Source: Marsupella aquatica
Taxonomy: Eukaryota; Marchantiophyta
DNA length: 64,000 nt
Direction: 5' to 3'
Assembly (NCBI GenBank): GCA_973895155.1
Contig: OZ316898.1
Location: 12,772,001-12,836,000 of the forward strand
The first letter of the stretch is position 1. The number at the start of each line of letters is the position of its first letter. A model generated the notes under the pieces. The model had not been told where the DNA came from and ran no database searches. It worked only from the letters and a program-made list of their open reading frames with translations. Of the stretch, positions 1 through 12,508 are shown in pieces. A program made the translations under genes and the position numbers.

Positions 1-604
1 AACCTAGAATAGGGTCAAAGTTACTACAATTACTACTGACCACTTTCGAAATTTCATGGTCATGAGGACAGGTGTTGGGACCACCTGTCAAGCTCTCATC
101 AACCATAATTATCGTCACTTTCCCCGAAAGTTCCAATGTTTGACGCTCCACGTTCCATGGTGGCCTATACAGTGCTGGGATTCCAGGGATTAACATTTTT
201 CTCACCCAGCCTGAGAATCTCAAGTCCCAAATGTCTAGCCACAAGGAGGCAAGAGCCCATAATTACTATTGGGGTGTGGTGTGAACTATGTGATCTTGAC
301 ACGTCCTTACAAGACAAACCTAAATAAATCAGCCCATCATAACTCCCATGGGCCAGAATCTGATAGCAAGCTGCCCAGTGCCCACCCACTTGGAACATGT
401 TGATTCTATTGTATGTAATGGTCCCACTGATTGACTGGATAGATTCCATGGCTTTCCCATTCTGAGCGACCCTTCATGAGTTTGTGAGTTCTTCCTCTAA
501 TCACATTTGAGGATCAACCTGACTGAACAAACTCTCACCCAGTTTCATGAGGAGAGCAATGAGCTCTAGACTCTGGGACTGAGCAAGTGGGAATTTCACT
601 GCCT
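1..604. other. no gene seen (left edge)
   Basis: Only short open frames occur on both strands, with no recognisable domain or splice pattern. I see nothing assignable in this stretch. Confidence 0.4.
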
Positions 605-887
605 CACCGTGACCAAGCTTGCGTTTAATTTGTATTAGGGCATGTCAAACTATCACTGTAAGCAAAATCTTATGGGCCAAAACTTTTTAAATGAAAGTTC
701 TTATTCACCATGACCAAGCTTGCGTTTCATTTGTATTAGGGCGTGTATGGGCCAAAACCTTTGAAAATAAAAGTTCTTATCCACCATGACCAAGCTTGCG
801 TTTCATTTGTATTAGGGTGTGTCAAACCATGGCCGTAAGCAAATTAAGTCTTATGGGCCAAAACTTTTGAAATGAAAATTCTTATGG
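605..887. repeat. three imperfect tandem copies (76-106 bp)
   Basis: The phrase caccatgaccaagcttgcg opens units at 605, 706 and 782, each running through atttgtattagggcgtgt and tatgggccaaaac to a ttcttat end. The middle copy lacks about 25 bases that the outer two share. This is a local, decayed tandem duplication with no coding sense. Confidence 0.85.
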
Positions 888-2640
888 GTTTGTATCTAGG
901 TAGCCCTCACTCCTTACTTGCTGGTCATAAAACAGTTCTATGGCCCTATTAGGTACATTAGGATGATGTGCTTTTGGTACTTTGAGCATTAATTTTGCTG
1001 GCATTGCATTGGCTACGTGAGAGTTTCGACGATGGCAGCCCACAAGGAGGCTGCAATGAATTATTTCCAAAGACATGGCATTGCTCTTGAAGCCATTGAT
1101 GCACTGTAGTGATATACCATGAATTGTAAAACTGGCAAAAAGCTAGAGAGTGGGAGCTTGGGAAGTCTCACATGTCAATGGATCGAGTTGTATTCAACAT
1201 TTGTAGATGACATGACTATATAGCTTCACTATTTTTAACTTATTGAAAATATAAAAAAACTAAGTTATACTATCAATTCTAAATTTATTAAAATGCAAAT
1301 TTTTCATAAGATAATGGGAATATAAAGTACTTATAAAACTTGCAATTATGAAGAGCATGGGAATTGAAGCCCATTGAAAAATCTCAATTTCTGTGCGCAG
1401 GACAGGGAGGCGCGGGCCCAGAGGAGGTACATGATTTGAACAGCATATCTTTGTGATGTAATGGTAGAGGAGTCCAGTTTGAGCCTTGAAGTCTCGAGTT
1501 CAAGTCAGACACCCAACAGTTTTTCTTTTCCCTTCAATTAATGGCAGAGAAAAGGTGGCACAGAAATAAATAAACTTAAAGGGGTTCAATCAATTTTTAC
1601 ATTTGAAATAATAAATGGAATATATATTAGGGGGTTCAAGTTATTCGCACATAGAAAAAATTACAAGGAAGCCAGCCATCGGAGTCCCAAAATAAGATTA
1701 AAATTATCACCAAAACAAATTGGAGTTGGGAGACTGAAACAGTCATGTACCATAACGGGAAGTAGTAAAAATAATGGTATGCTTTCTGGGGACCGGTAGG
1801 TCCTGGGCACAATCGGCTCACCAATGGTACTCAATTCAGCCACCCTAAAGTATGAATAGAGATTATTTGTGCAGACTGAAACAACTACAATATATCAATA
1901 AGGCGTTGAATGTGACTTAATTTCTTTGAGAACTCCAGTGGTCTCTCTAATTTCACCAAGCTAGGATGCTAGTAGTTGCACCAGCCATTTCAATTGTACA
2001 TGAACTGTACATCGGGCTGTACGTCTCGCCCTGTGTTTTCTTTGGAGCTTTGGAAGTTTGCGGAAGAGAGTTTGTGGACACACTACCTTTATTAAGAGAA
2101 CCTGATGACAAAGGCCAGTCACCCTTCTCCTGCTGCCTTGTCAATGGGAGCCCTCTTCTTGGCAGCAATCCCTTCAGTAGTTATATCGGTAACTTCTACT
2201 TTCCACAGGACCTTGAATGGAGGGCAACCACAAAATTCCAGCCCGCTGCTAATAATATTGGAGGCCAAGTGGGAGGGCAAGAAAACGTTCGGTCACATTG
2301 CCCACGGGTATGTACGGTCACTCCGTCAAACAATCTCATTTCCTATGAAGGTTCATTCAACAGACTCTGAAATTCCCTCTGCTAAATAATGCATCCTGTT
2401 TGGCCACCCTGTGAATTGAAGATGTTGATTCATGTTGAATGAACTGAGAGACCGGTGAATGTTCTGGGTGCTTTGTGTGCTGCTTTCAAAATTCCAGAGG
2501 AAGACAGAGACAGAGATCAGAACATTGCATCCAAGTTCAATCAGGACTTCTGCCCTCCAAATCTTGAACGCCATCTCTTTTGGAATTCAATGCAATCTTC
2601 AATGCAATTCTCAATCGCTGTAATTTTTTAATTCAGCCAC
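888..2640. other. AT-rich intergenic DNA with a tRNA-like patch
   Basis: I find no supported gene. A tRNA-like stretch sits at about 1446-1512 (see findings). The segment 1731-1781 recurs at 3100-3150. Open frames near 1966-2389 overlap each other in two frames and on both strands and look like chance. Confidence 0.4.
1731..1781. repeat. dispersed repeat, copy A
   Basis: About 51 bp beginning gagactgaaacagtcatgta and ending taatggtat recur at 3100-3150 with about two mismatches. Sequence on either side of the two copies differs. Confidence 0.8.
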
Positions 2641-2769
2641 TGTTAGAATACCATAGTTAAGTCACTAGCGTTACTTACCTAACTCTAGTTAGGAACCTTG
2701 TAACCCTTCATACCATATATATACATCCGAGGGAGAAATTGGATTACAGTTGGAGATTATAATCGAACA
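2641..2769 (+). mobile_element. possible short LTR remnant (TG...CA)
   Basis: A 129-bp block starts tgttagaatacc, ends atcgaaca and is followed at once by cgttatcagtac, the layout of an LTR and its primer-binding zone. It contains ccatatatatac, a TATA-like box about 50 bp before the end. No second LTR was found and downstream DNA is purine-rich non-coding. It could be a short LTR of a TRIM or copia remnant. The family is not established. Confidence 0.4.
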
Positions 2770-3099
2770 CGTTATCAGTACTTCTCAATCCACTGAGCAA
2801 GGCCATGGAAAATCGATCCTGCACGGCTATGGCAAATTGAATCCGCAGAGACTACGGCAAAGTGAGAGTGCAAGCCAGTAGAAGCAAAGGAGATCCATAA
2901 GGACATCGTGGATAAGAAACACACAAATCGATCGAAAGAAGGAAGGAATCGAGCGAAAGGAAAGGAAGGACCCCGATACAGAAAGGAAGCACACAAAAGA
3001 GAACAGAAGAGAAAATCGATAAGGACAGCACCTCATCTCCTCACGAAATTACTAACAGCAAGGTGCGAGAGAGGCACACAGAAGATCAAGCAGATAAGG

Positions 3100-3150
3100 A
3101 GACTGAAACAGTCATGTACCATAAGGGGAAGTAGGAAAAATAATGGTATA
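3100..3150. repeat. dispersed repeat, copy B
   Basis: This is the second copy of the 51-bp segment at 1731-1781, in the same orientation. The interval between the copies contains the LTR-like block at 2641. Confidence 0.8.
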
Positions 3151-5518
3151 ACTCACATTCATGTCTTCTTTGGGCCAAGGAGATAATTGACTGGGAACCT
3201 TGGGCTTGGATAGGGAAAGATTTTGCTAGGATCTCAATGGAACAACACTGATTGGGTTCAGCTTACTGGTTTTGGTTGGGCCTTAGTGGGCACTGAGTTT
3301 TGCCCTCCTTATGTGGTTTCCTTTCACTACATGCACTCTGGTGCTCTCGAGATTCTAGATTATTTCCTGCTTTAGGCCCACAGGGCTTGACTTTGGTTGC
3401 TCTTACCTTGTTTTGGGGCCCTATATGGGCTGCTGCTTGTTTCCCCTTTGGATGGCCAGGGGGTTTTTGCGGTTTACTTTTAGATAAACAATATTTCCAA
3501 GGAAAAGAAGCATTTATATGGTTCTCACAACTAAACTCACCTAAGCATGAACACATGCTAAATTTAGCTGAGACCCGGGCTAAAATTAGAAAAACAAGGG
3601 TCATCACTCATTAGAACCAATATGTGTGATAAAGCCACCCTTCAAACTATATTTGGGAAATTTTGCTCATCCCTCAATCTCTGTGAGCATCCACACTCGC
3701 TGTTGCAACAAGCATCTGATTGGAGCCCCCAATGGTGGATCCAAGGGCTAAATATGGCTCGAGTGCTTGAGTCAGTCAAAATTAGTTGAGCACAGGGGCA
3801 TAAGTGAATTACCTGAGCATGGGTCTGCTTCTAAATTTAACTGAGCACAGGTTCATCACTGAATTACCTTAAGCTGTTAAAGTAGGTGAGCATGGGTTCC
3901 CTGTACAAATTAGTAAAGCATGAATCACTAAAATTGGTCTGCTGCAGTAAAAGTATACCTTTAATAAACTAGGCAGCCAGGCTTTGAGAATTCGTATCTA
4001 ACATCTGTAATATGCAATGCCACCAAAACTCTCCCATGGTCTTACAAAATTTAATTTAGGCAAGAACTCTTAGTGGCTATCAGAAGTCTTTTAAGTATTT
4101 TCCACAGTAGTGCAATAGTGCAATCATGTTGTGAGGGGGGTCCGATAGCAAGGAGAGGCAGGCATGAGGCAAAGGGGCTTGACACAGTCTGCCCCAGGTG
4201 CCTGGGTTGGAGGGCAGTGCAAACTATCTGGAAGGAGTGAGGAAAACAGTCGGGGAGGGGGAGCCAGAGAGGCGAGCAGCAGGGTGAGGAGAGCCGTGGC
4301 AAGGAGGGGAGAGGGTGGCAGGGAGTGGAATGGAGATATGAGTTTGCACCAGATGGGTCAGGAGGGGGAGAGAGGACTGAGATGCATACCCTGTGAACAA
4401 CATTGCTGTAATGACAATTGACTTCCACAATCATAACATGTTTGTAACATTGACATGACATTAGATTAGATTATTTGTAGAATAATTTGAATGTTGGGTT
4501 ACTTTAACAGGTGACTTGATCTAATTTGGATGACCTGAATGTACTGCTCAGATTAATCCTTCCAAGTAGCACGTACACAAGTGACCAACTAAACACAGAC
4601 ACAGACTAAAATTGTCCGTGTGATCCATGCTACGCATTATTTCCCTACAAAGTACAATAGTGCATACTAAAATACATAGGGTGTTCTAGTGAATTCTCTA
4701 GTATCAGTCTCATCTCAATGTTAGTTCTATAGTGGGCTATCACATCACAATAGCATTTTATCTATGGCTCTAAATGTATAGATATCACACTCCACAAAAA
4801 TGTAAAATTAGTTCAATTTTTTTTATAAAAATCACTAACAAACATTTGTTGGGTATGAGACTCTAATGATGGAAGTGAGTGGGAGACAACAGGGTATGTT
4901 TACTGTTCATCTAGGCAGATAAATGGTGGCCGGTTAGAGGCACAGGGGGCATGGCCTGTTTTATAGTGGCTGGTTAGGGCCAGATACCTCCCTTGCAAGG
5001 TACGCTGGGTAACCCATAGTATTCATTTCATGCACAATATATATAATATATAATATGTATATGAAAGAGAATATCAATATTTAAGGAGCTTTCTATCATT
5101 GCTCTCATCTTATCAGCTCACCATAGGGGTCAATCTATGTGTCACAAAGAATTGCATCTAACAATAGTTAATATTTATTAAGAATCATCAAAAAAAAATT
5201 TTTTTGAAAAAGTATCTGCCCAAACCCATCTAACAATATGTTCATATTTCTTGAGATGCCTCCAAAATAGGTTTGAATAGAAAAGCACTTGCACAAAAAT
5301 CCCATCTAACAATAGTGTTCCTCAAACTTTAGAAGACATGGACTTTTAGTCGGGCCAAGAGTTCATGGTGCAGGATGCGGACTGGTATACCAAATAGGCA
5401 ACTGCCCTTTCTTGCCCAGGATTTTTTTGGCTAACTGCAGAACTTGGATTTTCCGCCACTTCTATAGCTTTTACAACACCTCAAAACTAGTTCCTCCCAA
5501 GCCCGCCCCGACCAACCG
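3151..5518. other. intergenic, no gene seen
   Basis: No domain or convincing exon was recognised. Frames near 4051-4461 lie in a GC-skewed purine-rich block (4160-4380) and look like compositional artefacts. The region around 5030-5060 is a short TA-rich microsatellite. Confidence 0.4.
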
Positions 5519-5683
5519 CCCCCCCCCCCCCCCCCCCCCCCTCTTACCCATGCCCGAAATGAAGGCCTTAGTTTTGGCCTTGTTTTCTGAGGTGAGAAGA
5601 GGGCCGTAATTTACAACTATAATAACTGATCTGGCCTTTTTGGTCTGTCGCCCCAACACAAAAAAACTTTGGGGGGGGGGGGG
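5519..5683. repeat. homopolymer pair: C(23) and G(13)
   Basis: An uninterrupted run of 23 C occupies 5519-5541, and a run of 13 G occupies 5671-5683. They lie about 130 bases apart on the same strand, so they are complementary to each other. Run lengths may be affected by sequencing error. Confidence 0.8.
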
Positions 5684-5859
5684 AAGATCTAGATTCTTGG
5701 GATTTGATTATCTGTGTTCCCTGATATTGATGGAGAAAATCCCCCTAACACATATGTGTTTCACGTTGCCCCATAAATACTCTAACCCAACTCTATGGGC
5801 CTGCCCCGGGGGTTTGCCCAGGACAATGCCCTCTCACCCGCGATAGGGCTTTTTACTCC

Positions 5860-8800
5860 CAACGTCATCGAATCTCCTCCGAGGTTAGATTTCATCGCAA
5901 GCGGTGACCGAACAAAGAGCCAGAGAGAGAAAGACAGAGGGCCGCTCTCCAAGCGCCCCCCAGCCCGCGCGGCCATTGGCTTCCTGGAGTCGCCCACTGT
6001 AGCTGGCCCCTTTTCCCCCCCCTCTGTATGGCTGGGGCCGCACCGTCGCTGGCTCTTTTTCGCCCCTATCTACGGGCGGGCCGGGGCGGGCCGGGGCCGA
6101 GCGCGACCCAATCATGGTGAGCGTGAGAGAGCGGCCGGAATCAGATTTTGGTATTTATAGTCGAGTCGAGTTGAGTCTGGTCTGGTCAATGGGTTTCTTC
6201 ATCGCGAGGTGGGGTGCGACGCTGCGAAGCGAGAACGGAGCTCGCGCAGTGGGGTCAGGAATCCATGGTGGCCTGGAACAGTGGAATCCTTTTGAGCACT
6301 GGCGCTCTGGCAGGCACTACGAGGAGCTGCAGCGATGGCGGATTGATGACTGCCATGATTGATACGATTCGATATTTATGGACTGTGGCATGTCTGTCGT
6401 ATTGTGGGAGTTTGCACCGAGCAGTCAGTCGAGCTTCGGAGTACAGAAGAATGAGAACCGAGACTCCGGAGAGCGAGAGGAGAGATGAGAGGAGAGGTGA
6501 GAGGAGAGGTGAGAGGAGAAACCTATTATTATTATTGTAGTGCGCAAAGCTAGTATTGCGGAAGCGGCCGCCGCGGGGAGAGACCGTGGAAGAGAGCAAT
6601 TTGTATCATTCCAAGGTGCGGACGATTACGAGAGTCGCATCGCATCACATTCCGGTCCGTTTCCATTTCGGTCGTGGGAGGCGGATGATGATGAGCTAAT
6701 CCGACGGAAGCAGCAGCAGCAGAAGAAGAAGCAGAAGAAGAGAAGAAGAAGAGGCAAGGAGATAGAATTATAATGTTAGACGAATAGATAGATTGACGAC
6801 GAGGATTTCGAGGAGTGAGCTGCCATCATCAGCGCCATCGAAGCGGAGGGAGCAGCAGCAGTATGACGGAGGTAGGCAGCTGAATAGATGCTAGGCGACT
6901 GGGTGAGAAACTGAGAATTTCTTCGTGGTTCGTTTAATTTAGAGAAAGATGAAGCTAGAAGTTTAGAGAATCGAGTCACTGATTAGAGACAGCTTCTCGG
7001 TGACGCGAGAGGTTCATCCTCCTCTCCTTTTCATGCAGTCTCGGCTGAGCGTTGACTCGATAGAAAGCATGAGAGCAGCAGTAGTCTTCTGAAGGTGAGG
7101 AAGGTGAGGAAGAAGGAGAGCATCATGTCGATTGAGGAAAGGTGAAGAAAAGGTGAGGCAGGGTGAGCGAGAGAAAAGTACAATCGAGACGCGATAATCA
7201 TCGGGAAGTGAGTGAGGGTCAAATTCTAGAAGTGGAAAAACGAAAGGCCACTGGCTTTGCCTGCGGCAACCAGTCGCCGTTCGGGCATATCGTCCGGCGC
7301 CTGACGACGTTAGATTTTTGTCACTGGGTCGTCCTATTCCATCCAGCTTTTTGTCACTTATCGTCCTATTCGTTCCAGCTATCTGCTGTTATTATCCTGT
7401 AAGTCATAGCAGTAGGTGCAGTGGGCACTTTTGTTTGGGAGGCTTTGCGGATTGCACCGCTGTCTGTCTGCCTCGTCTGTGAGAGAGAAAGCAAGTCAGA
7501 CGAGCACAGAGACGGGGAGGGAGGAAAGGAAAGCCGCGTCTGTGTGAGGGAGAAAGAGAGGAGACAGAAACACACATAGAGAGAGGGAGGGTGGAAACCA
7601 CTGGAAAGAAAGGAGGGAGTGACTATTGCACGAAATGTCATGTGGCCACTAAAATTGGATGGACAGTTGTCTTTTGGTACAGGTGCAAGGGGAATAGAGA
7701 GGCCTGTCACTGCCGCACAAAAGGACCGCTCCGGGTGTTCGTTCTTTGTGACGTGATGACGGGGTCTTGGCGCACCTAGATGGCAGTGGGGACGGGAATG
7801 AACAGAACGCAATTCTGCCAATCAGGGGCCGCGAGGGAGGAGGGAAGTGCAATCTCTGCCTTTCTGTTCGAGAATTCAAGACTCGGGGAGTTTGCTACAA
7901 ATTGACGATGTAAGTGATGCTACTGGATAGATAGCTGTCAGGACCAGGTTTTTTTGTACAAATAGCTCACTCCAGGTTTTGCACTTTGTCCGGCTGTCTC
8001 CTCTTTCCTCCACTCCTTATTCCTAGGGTGGCAGAGGAATGGACAGAATGAACAAATTCACATTCTCCTGGCCTGACTTGGGCATTTTCAAGAGTCCATT
8101 TTCATGACATAGAGAAGGATTGATTGAGATACGAGTTGAGCAATGTTGGACAGAGACTCTGGGGTGCTATTTTCGTTCAACTGGAAAGAAAAGGAGATGG
8201 GGAGGAGGGGGAAGAGAGAGAGGGTGGGAGCAGAAGAGGGAGAGATGAAGGGTTCCCTTTCTGGCGTTGATGAATTCGGTGCGTCAGTGAGTCGAGGTCT
8301 AAACCTTCATACGCCCTCGCGCTCGCACATCCGGAAATTCTGGTGATATTTGATGTATAGCTTTCGCGCATGGCGAATTATTCAATCCTAGCGATCGTGT
8401 GGTGTGCTCGGTTTGGTTGGTCTTGAGAGAAGATGCGGTGTGTTGAGCTTCTGGAAGACTTGCGCAGACTTTCAACACTTTCTGTCTAGCTCTGCTGATT
8501 TCCTGTTGAGGTTTGTCATCTTGTCTTCGGAGTTTGGTCGCCGGGTCTTTGTCATTTTGTTAAGATTTGTGGTTGGTTTTGGAGGGACAGGCACTAGCTC
8601 ATCTCAAAACGGTACAGTTAAGTGTAGATTGATCTGCTGGAAATGTGGAATGTTCACCGATTCTTGTCAAAGTCGTAGAGATGAGCGGAGACGGACTCAG
8701 AAGGAGGTTTTGTACGGCGCACTCTATGTTCAGTCGAAGCTGATAATGAATTATAGTGCTGATCTCTGCCCAGTTTGCGGGTTTTACTCGGGAGCTAGAT

Positions 8801-9294
8801 TACTCTAGTACTGTAGAAACCGAGAAATGGACTCACCTGGGATAAACCATTACTGCACTGGTCATAAGCGGACGTTAAATGGAAGGCCGAGATGTTCGAA
8901 GCTTGCCTTGGCGTGTCTGCCTCTTTCCTCCCAGCGTTGAAACAGAACGAGCCAGGATTCTCGTTCTTCAATCCAACGCAACGTGAAATTGAAGCGGTTC
9001 CGGATTGGGGTGGACTGCACAAAGCGGACATCCCGGCGTAGTGGGGTTTCTATGCCTTAGTACTAGGATTCGGTTAGTATCTTGGTGGTTGGTGCACAGA
9101 AACCGGACACTGCGAGGAGTTCGATCTCTTCGTACTCGTCGGTCGGGTCCGTTCACCATAATCTCACTCGCCCTGGATTGTGGTTTGGTGCAGGATGATG
9201 GTGCAGAGGGTGTTGTTCAAGACCATCCGGCTTGAGAGATCCTGACCTGGAGTTCTAGCTTCCTAGTGGTTACAGTAGAGGAGCTGGCGAAGAT
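5860..9294 (+). promoter_or_regulatory. probable promoter and long leader of the PP2C gene
   Basis: This block is GC-richer than its flanks at 5880-6120 and then purine-rich. It has a TATA-like tatttatag at 6152-6160 and simple repeats: gagaggtgagag units at 6480-6520, and gaagaa/cagcag units at 6709-6755. No coding exon was recognised before the start codon at 9295. Leader introns are possible but I cannot place them. The transcription start is inferred, not shown. Confidence 0.35.
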
Positions 9295-11738
9295 ATGAAA
9301 TTGAAGTTATTCTTTAGGAAGCGGAGCATTAGTCAAGCCAAGCTGGATACCCTTCTAGGCCAGGCTAAGATGGGTGCAAATGCATCCCAACGGAAGGGTA
9401 GTTTGGAGCTGGAAGGCTCCGTTCGATCACGGCAACGGGCGACTCCTCTCGACGATGTGACAGTGAAAAATGGCTCAAAGGAAGCTGAAGATATGGATTC
9501 CGACGCAGAATCAGAAGCAGGGGAGCAAGAGGATCTGAGTGTAAGTTTTGGTTACCAGTGCCGCAGACAATTCAATACCAGCGACGAGGAAACGTCAAAT
9601 CCAAGCCGCAATTCCGAGAGCTCTCGAGACGAGGAGGTAGCTGCCATGACTATCAAACTAATTTCGAGAAAAAGTAGGTCTTTTTCTTGCTTGTCAGGTG
9701 CTGCCCTTGGCGCCAATGCGACTCTGGCCAACACAGCCCTGGGAAATGGCCTAATCGGAGAAGAAATATTGCCAGGTCTTGATTCCCCAAGGGAGTTCAT
9801 TAAGCTGGTTTCTACAAAATTGGAGCTCTCGCGACAATCCGAGAACTCACCTCCGTCTACGTCCGATTTTCTTATTTCGTCTTCTCCCCTACCGAGAGGC
9901 TCAAAGTCGTGTAGTGCCCCCAATCGGATAGAATCTACAAGCTTTCTCAACGCCACTGATGTACGAACGGCAGGTGGAGCTGCTGGTGAGGATAGGGTCC
10001 AGGCCGTGTGTTCTGAGGAGAACGGATTGCTCTTCTGCGGGATATACGATGGCTTTAATGGAAGAGACGCAGCTGACTATCTAGCGGGAACTTTTTACGA
10101 AACTGTCGGAGTGCAACTGAGGCTGCTGGAATGGCATATGCGGAGGGAACATCAGTCTGTAGGTTCCTGTGCAAGTGAATATCACCCATCTGCTCTGCAG
10201 GGATCCGATGCTCAGCATGGTCTAGTTCACACTCACAATATTCCGGAGGATCAGGAAGTCCCTATGAATGAAGAAAGTTTAGAAGATCCCACAATGGATG
10301 ATACTTTTCGGCAAGGTCTGATGATTGCACTGGAGCGGGCATTTACACAAACAGAGTGTGATTTTCTGGACATGGTAGAGCAAGAAATGGACGAGAGGCC
10401 AGAGCTTGTCATGGTAGGCTCTTGTGTTTTGGCTGTGCTTCTGCACGGTCAGGATCTGTACACACTAAATGTAGGTGATAGTCGTGCAGTTTTGGCCACC
10501 ACTCACCCGCCTGAGAATAGCATCTCTGCTGACCGAGTTGATGGAGGTGATCTCTGGGCGGTTCAGATGACCGAGTCACACGTGGTTGACAATGAAGAGG
10601 AAAACAGAAGGGTCCTATCTGAGCATCCAGACGATCCGGGGTCGATTTCCGGTGGAAGGCTTAAAGGGAAATTGAAGGTTACACGCGCTTTTGGAGCTGG
10701 TTATCTGAAGCATGTAAGTGGATAGAATAATATGGAAAGTACTGAGGAATTCACCTTTTTGGTAATCGTCTGTTAATCAATTGAAGGGTCACAGGCATGC
10801 GTTTTGAATTCCTGCTTCGCGGAGCTTTCGATCAGTGTTATGCTCATTAACCGTTCGACAGAAAAATGAGTAGACCGGGATTGGAAAGAGTACGCTGATC
10901 AGAAGTGATCTCAATGGTGCTTGTTTGGGTTTCTTATTGTCGGTTCACCGGCTTCGGTTGCTGACGATTTTGCCGATTTCTCTGCAGGCGAAAATGAACA
11001 ATGCCCTCATGGGTATTTTGAGAGTCAGAAACCTTTTCAGCCCTCCCTATCTAGGCGTAACTCCATGTGTGAGTGCCCATAGAGTATCTAGTGCGGACAA
11101 TTTCGTCGTATTGGGGAGCGATGGTCTTTTCGATTTCTTCACCAATACGGAGGTTGTTAGCCTCGTAAATAACTTCGTGCACGAGAACCCGACTGGTGAC
11201 CCAGCAAAATACATGTTGGAGCAGCTCCTGCTTCGTGCCGCTAAGAACGCAGGTACATTTTAAGGTTTTCTGAACCCCCTTCAGTGTAGTCATCCAACTC
11301 AATTTGGGCGGCCATAGCAGTCCGATGCAACAGGACGCATTGGCTTTAGGTCTTTTTGTCAAGTATGTGATTTCTGCATTGTAATTATTAGGATATTTGT
11401 GATATAATGTCTTGCTGTAGATTATCGTTCACGTAAAGCGTGGTGCTTAAGCATGTTTAACACAGCAGTGGAAACGTGACATCCATCTCCCCGAGGATGC
11501 TAAATGTTCATGTAGATGAAGGAGAAAAATTGTGACGCTACTGGGGCAGTTTCTGTCCGTCTCTTTTCCCAAAACCTAAATCTACATGTCGTGCTGCGCA
11601 GGTATGTCAGTGGATCAATTGAAAGGAATTCCCATTGGACGGAGAAGGAAATATCACGACGATGTAACCGTTATTGTGATATCATTGGGGGCACAGTTAT
11701 CGACATCTACAGCGTCGACTCTTCGAGATGAAGACTAA
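9295..11738 (+). CDS. POL/PLL-like: POLTERGEIST/PLL-type protein phosphatase 2C
   Basis: This is a metal-dependent Ser/Thr phosphatase of the plant POL/PLL clade; members act in receptor-kinase signalling for stem-cell and leaf patterning. Exons are 9295-10713, 10988-11252 and 11602-11738, with GT-AG junctions in phase, giving 606 residues. A variable acidic N-terminus (1-220) precedes the catalytic core. Visible core motifs are AGEDRVQ (D233), GIYDGFNG (D252; this clade has F-N where most PP2Cs have H-x), VGDSRAV (about 395), KVTRAFGAGYLK, GSDGLFDFFTN (D518) and YHDDVTV (D581/D582). All metal-ligand positions are present, so it looks active. The first ATG gives MKLKLFF; a second in-frame ATG at 9370 would give MGANAS, a myristoylation-like start as in Arabidopsis POL. 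A long purine-rich leader lies upstream. Family assignment is firm; the biological role is inferred. Confidence 0.93.
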
Positions 11739-12431
11739 AGTTCCACGAGTAGCTTTCAACAAATGCAGGTGTAGGGGGGAGCTGTGTTTGACAATTGAAA
11801 AGAGTGCAAGTACCTGATTGTGAAGTCACCTGTATAATTTTCTAAAAAGGCACAGCCTGAGACATCACGAGGGGTATTCGGGGGCATAAACCCAGATCGA
11901 AGCCACAACCTGATCCAGTTAAAATCGCTGTGGGTAGATTACTTAGCGGCACATTGCTGCGTGAAAAACTTATTTGGCCCAATTCCTTGTTGGGTGGCAA
12001 CGAAGAGTATTTGTAGTAGCTCTCTACCTTGCTGTGGTTTTGAGGCACACGGGAGGGGACAGTGGAATGCCCGGGCTTATTGCAACTACATATTGGCCCG
12101 AATCATGAGTGTTTTCCTTAGGATAAACACATTATACTAGTGTCGTCTAATGACGACGTTCCTCCTTGTGGCATTTGGGTATAGTGGCAAATATTTCATA
12201 TCAATATTGTAAATAAAGCATACTTTCGTATTTCTTCCTCCTTTGCTCTGCAATGCCGATTATACCTTTTTCCATGGCCATTTCTAAAGTAGCCACAGCA
12301 GCTGCATCATTCTTTAACTTCGGCGTATGTATTTCTCTCGAGAGACTTTTAAAGCTCAATGCCGTTGAGATACTCATGAATTCCTTCACGGTTTTTTTAA
12401 TTACACAGCTTGGCACTTGAAACAGATCCAT

Positions 12432-12508
12432 GCCTCGATTTAGAGCGAGAGTTTGGAAGAGAATTTGAATGCCTAGATTAGAGCGAGAGTTTGGAAGAGA
12501 TTTTGAGT
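12432..12508. repeat. 38-39 bp tandem duplication
   Basis: Two adjacent units share gagcgagagtttggaagaga, at 12432-12470 and 12471-12508, with only a few differences. A further run of related gtcaaagct/cagaaatt motifs follows at 12580-12680. Confidence 0.8.

Noticed and set aside
4051-4461. 136-codon minus-strand frame
   Set aside because: Same skew artefact; frames on both strands overlap and none shows a domain.
7366-7821. 151-codon minus-strand frame before the PP2C gene
   Set aside because: It is the complement of a purine-rich leader; Pro/Ser/Leu-rich composition follows from base skew. No family similarity.
8404-8808. 134-codon + frame in the PP2C leader
   Set aside because: No domain, no link by splicing to the phosphatase frame that I could find.
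12201-12431. 76-residue minus-strand frame with plausible composition
   Set aside because: Could be a small gene, but there is no family, no partner exon and no start context; not listed as a gene.
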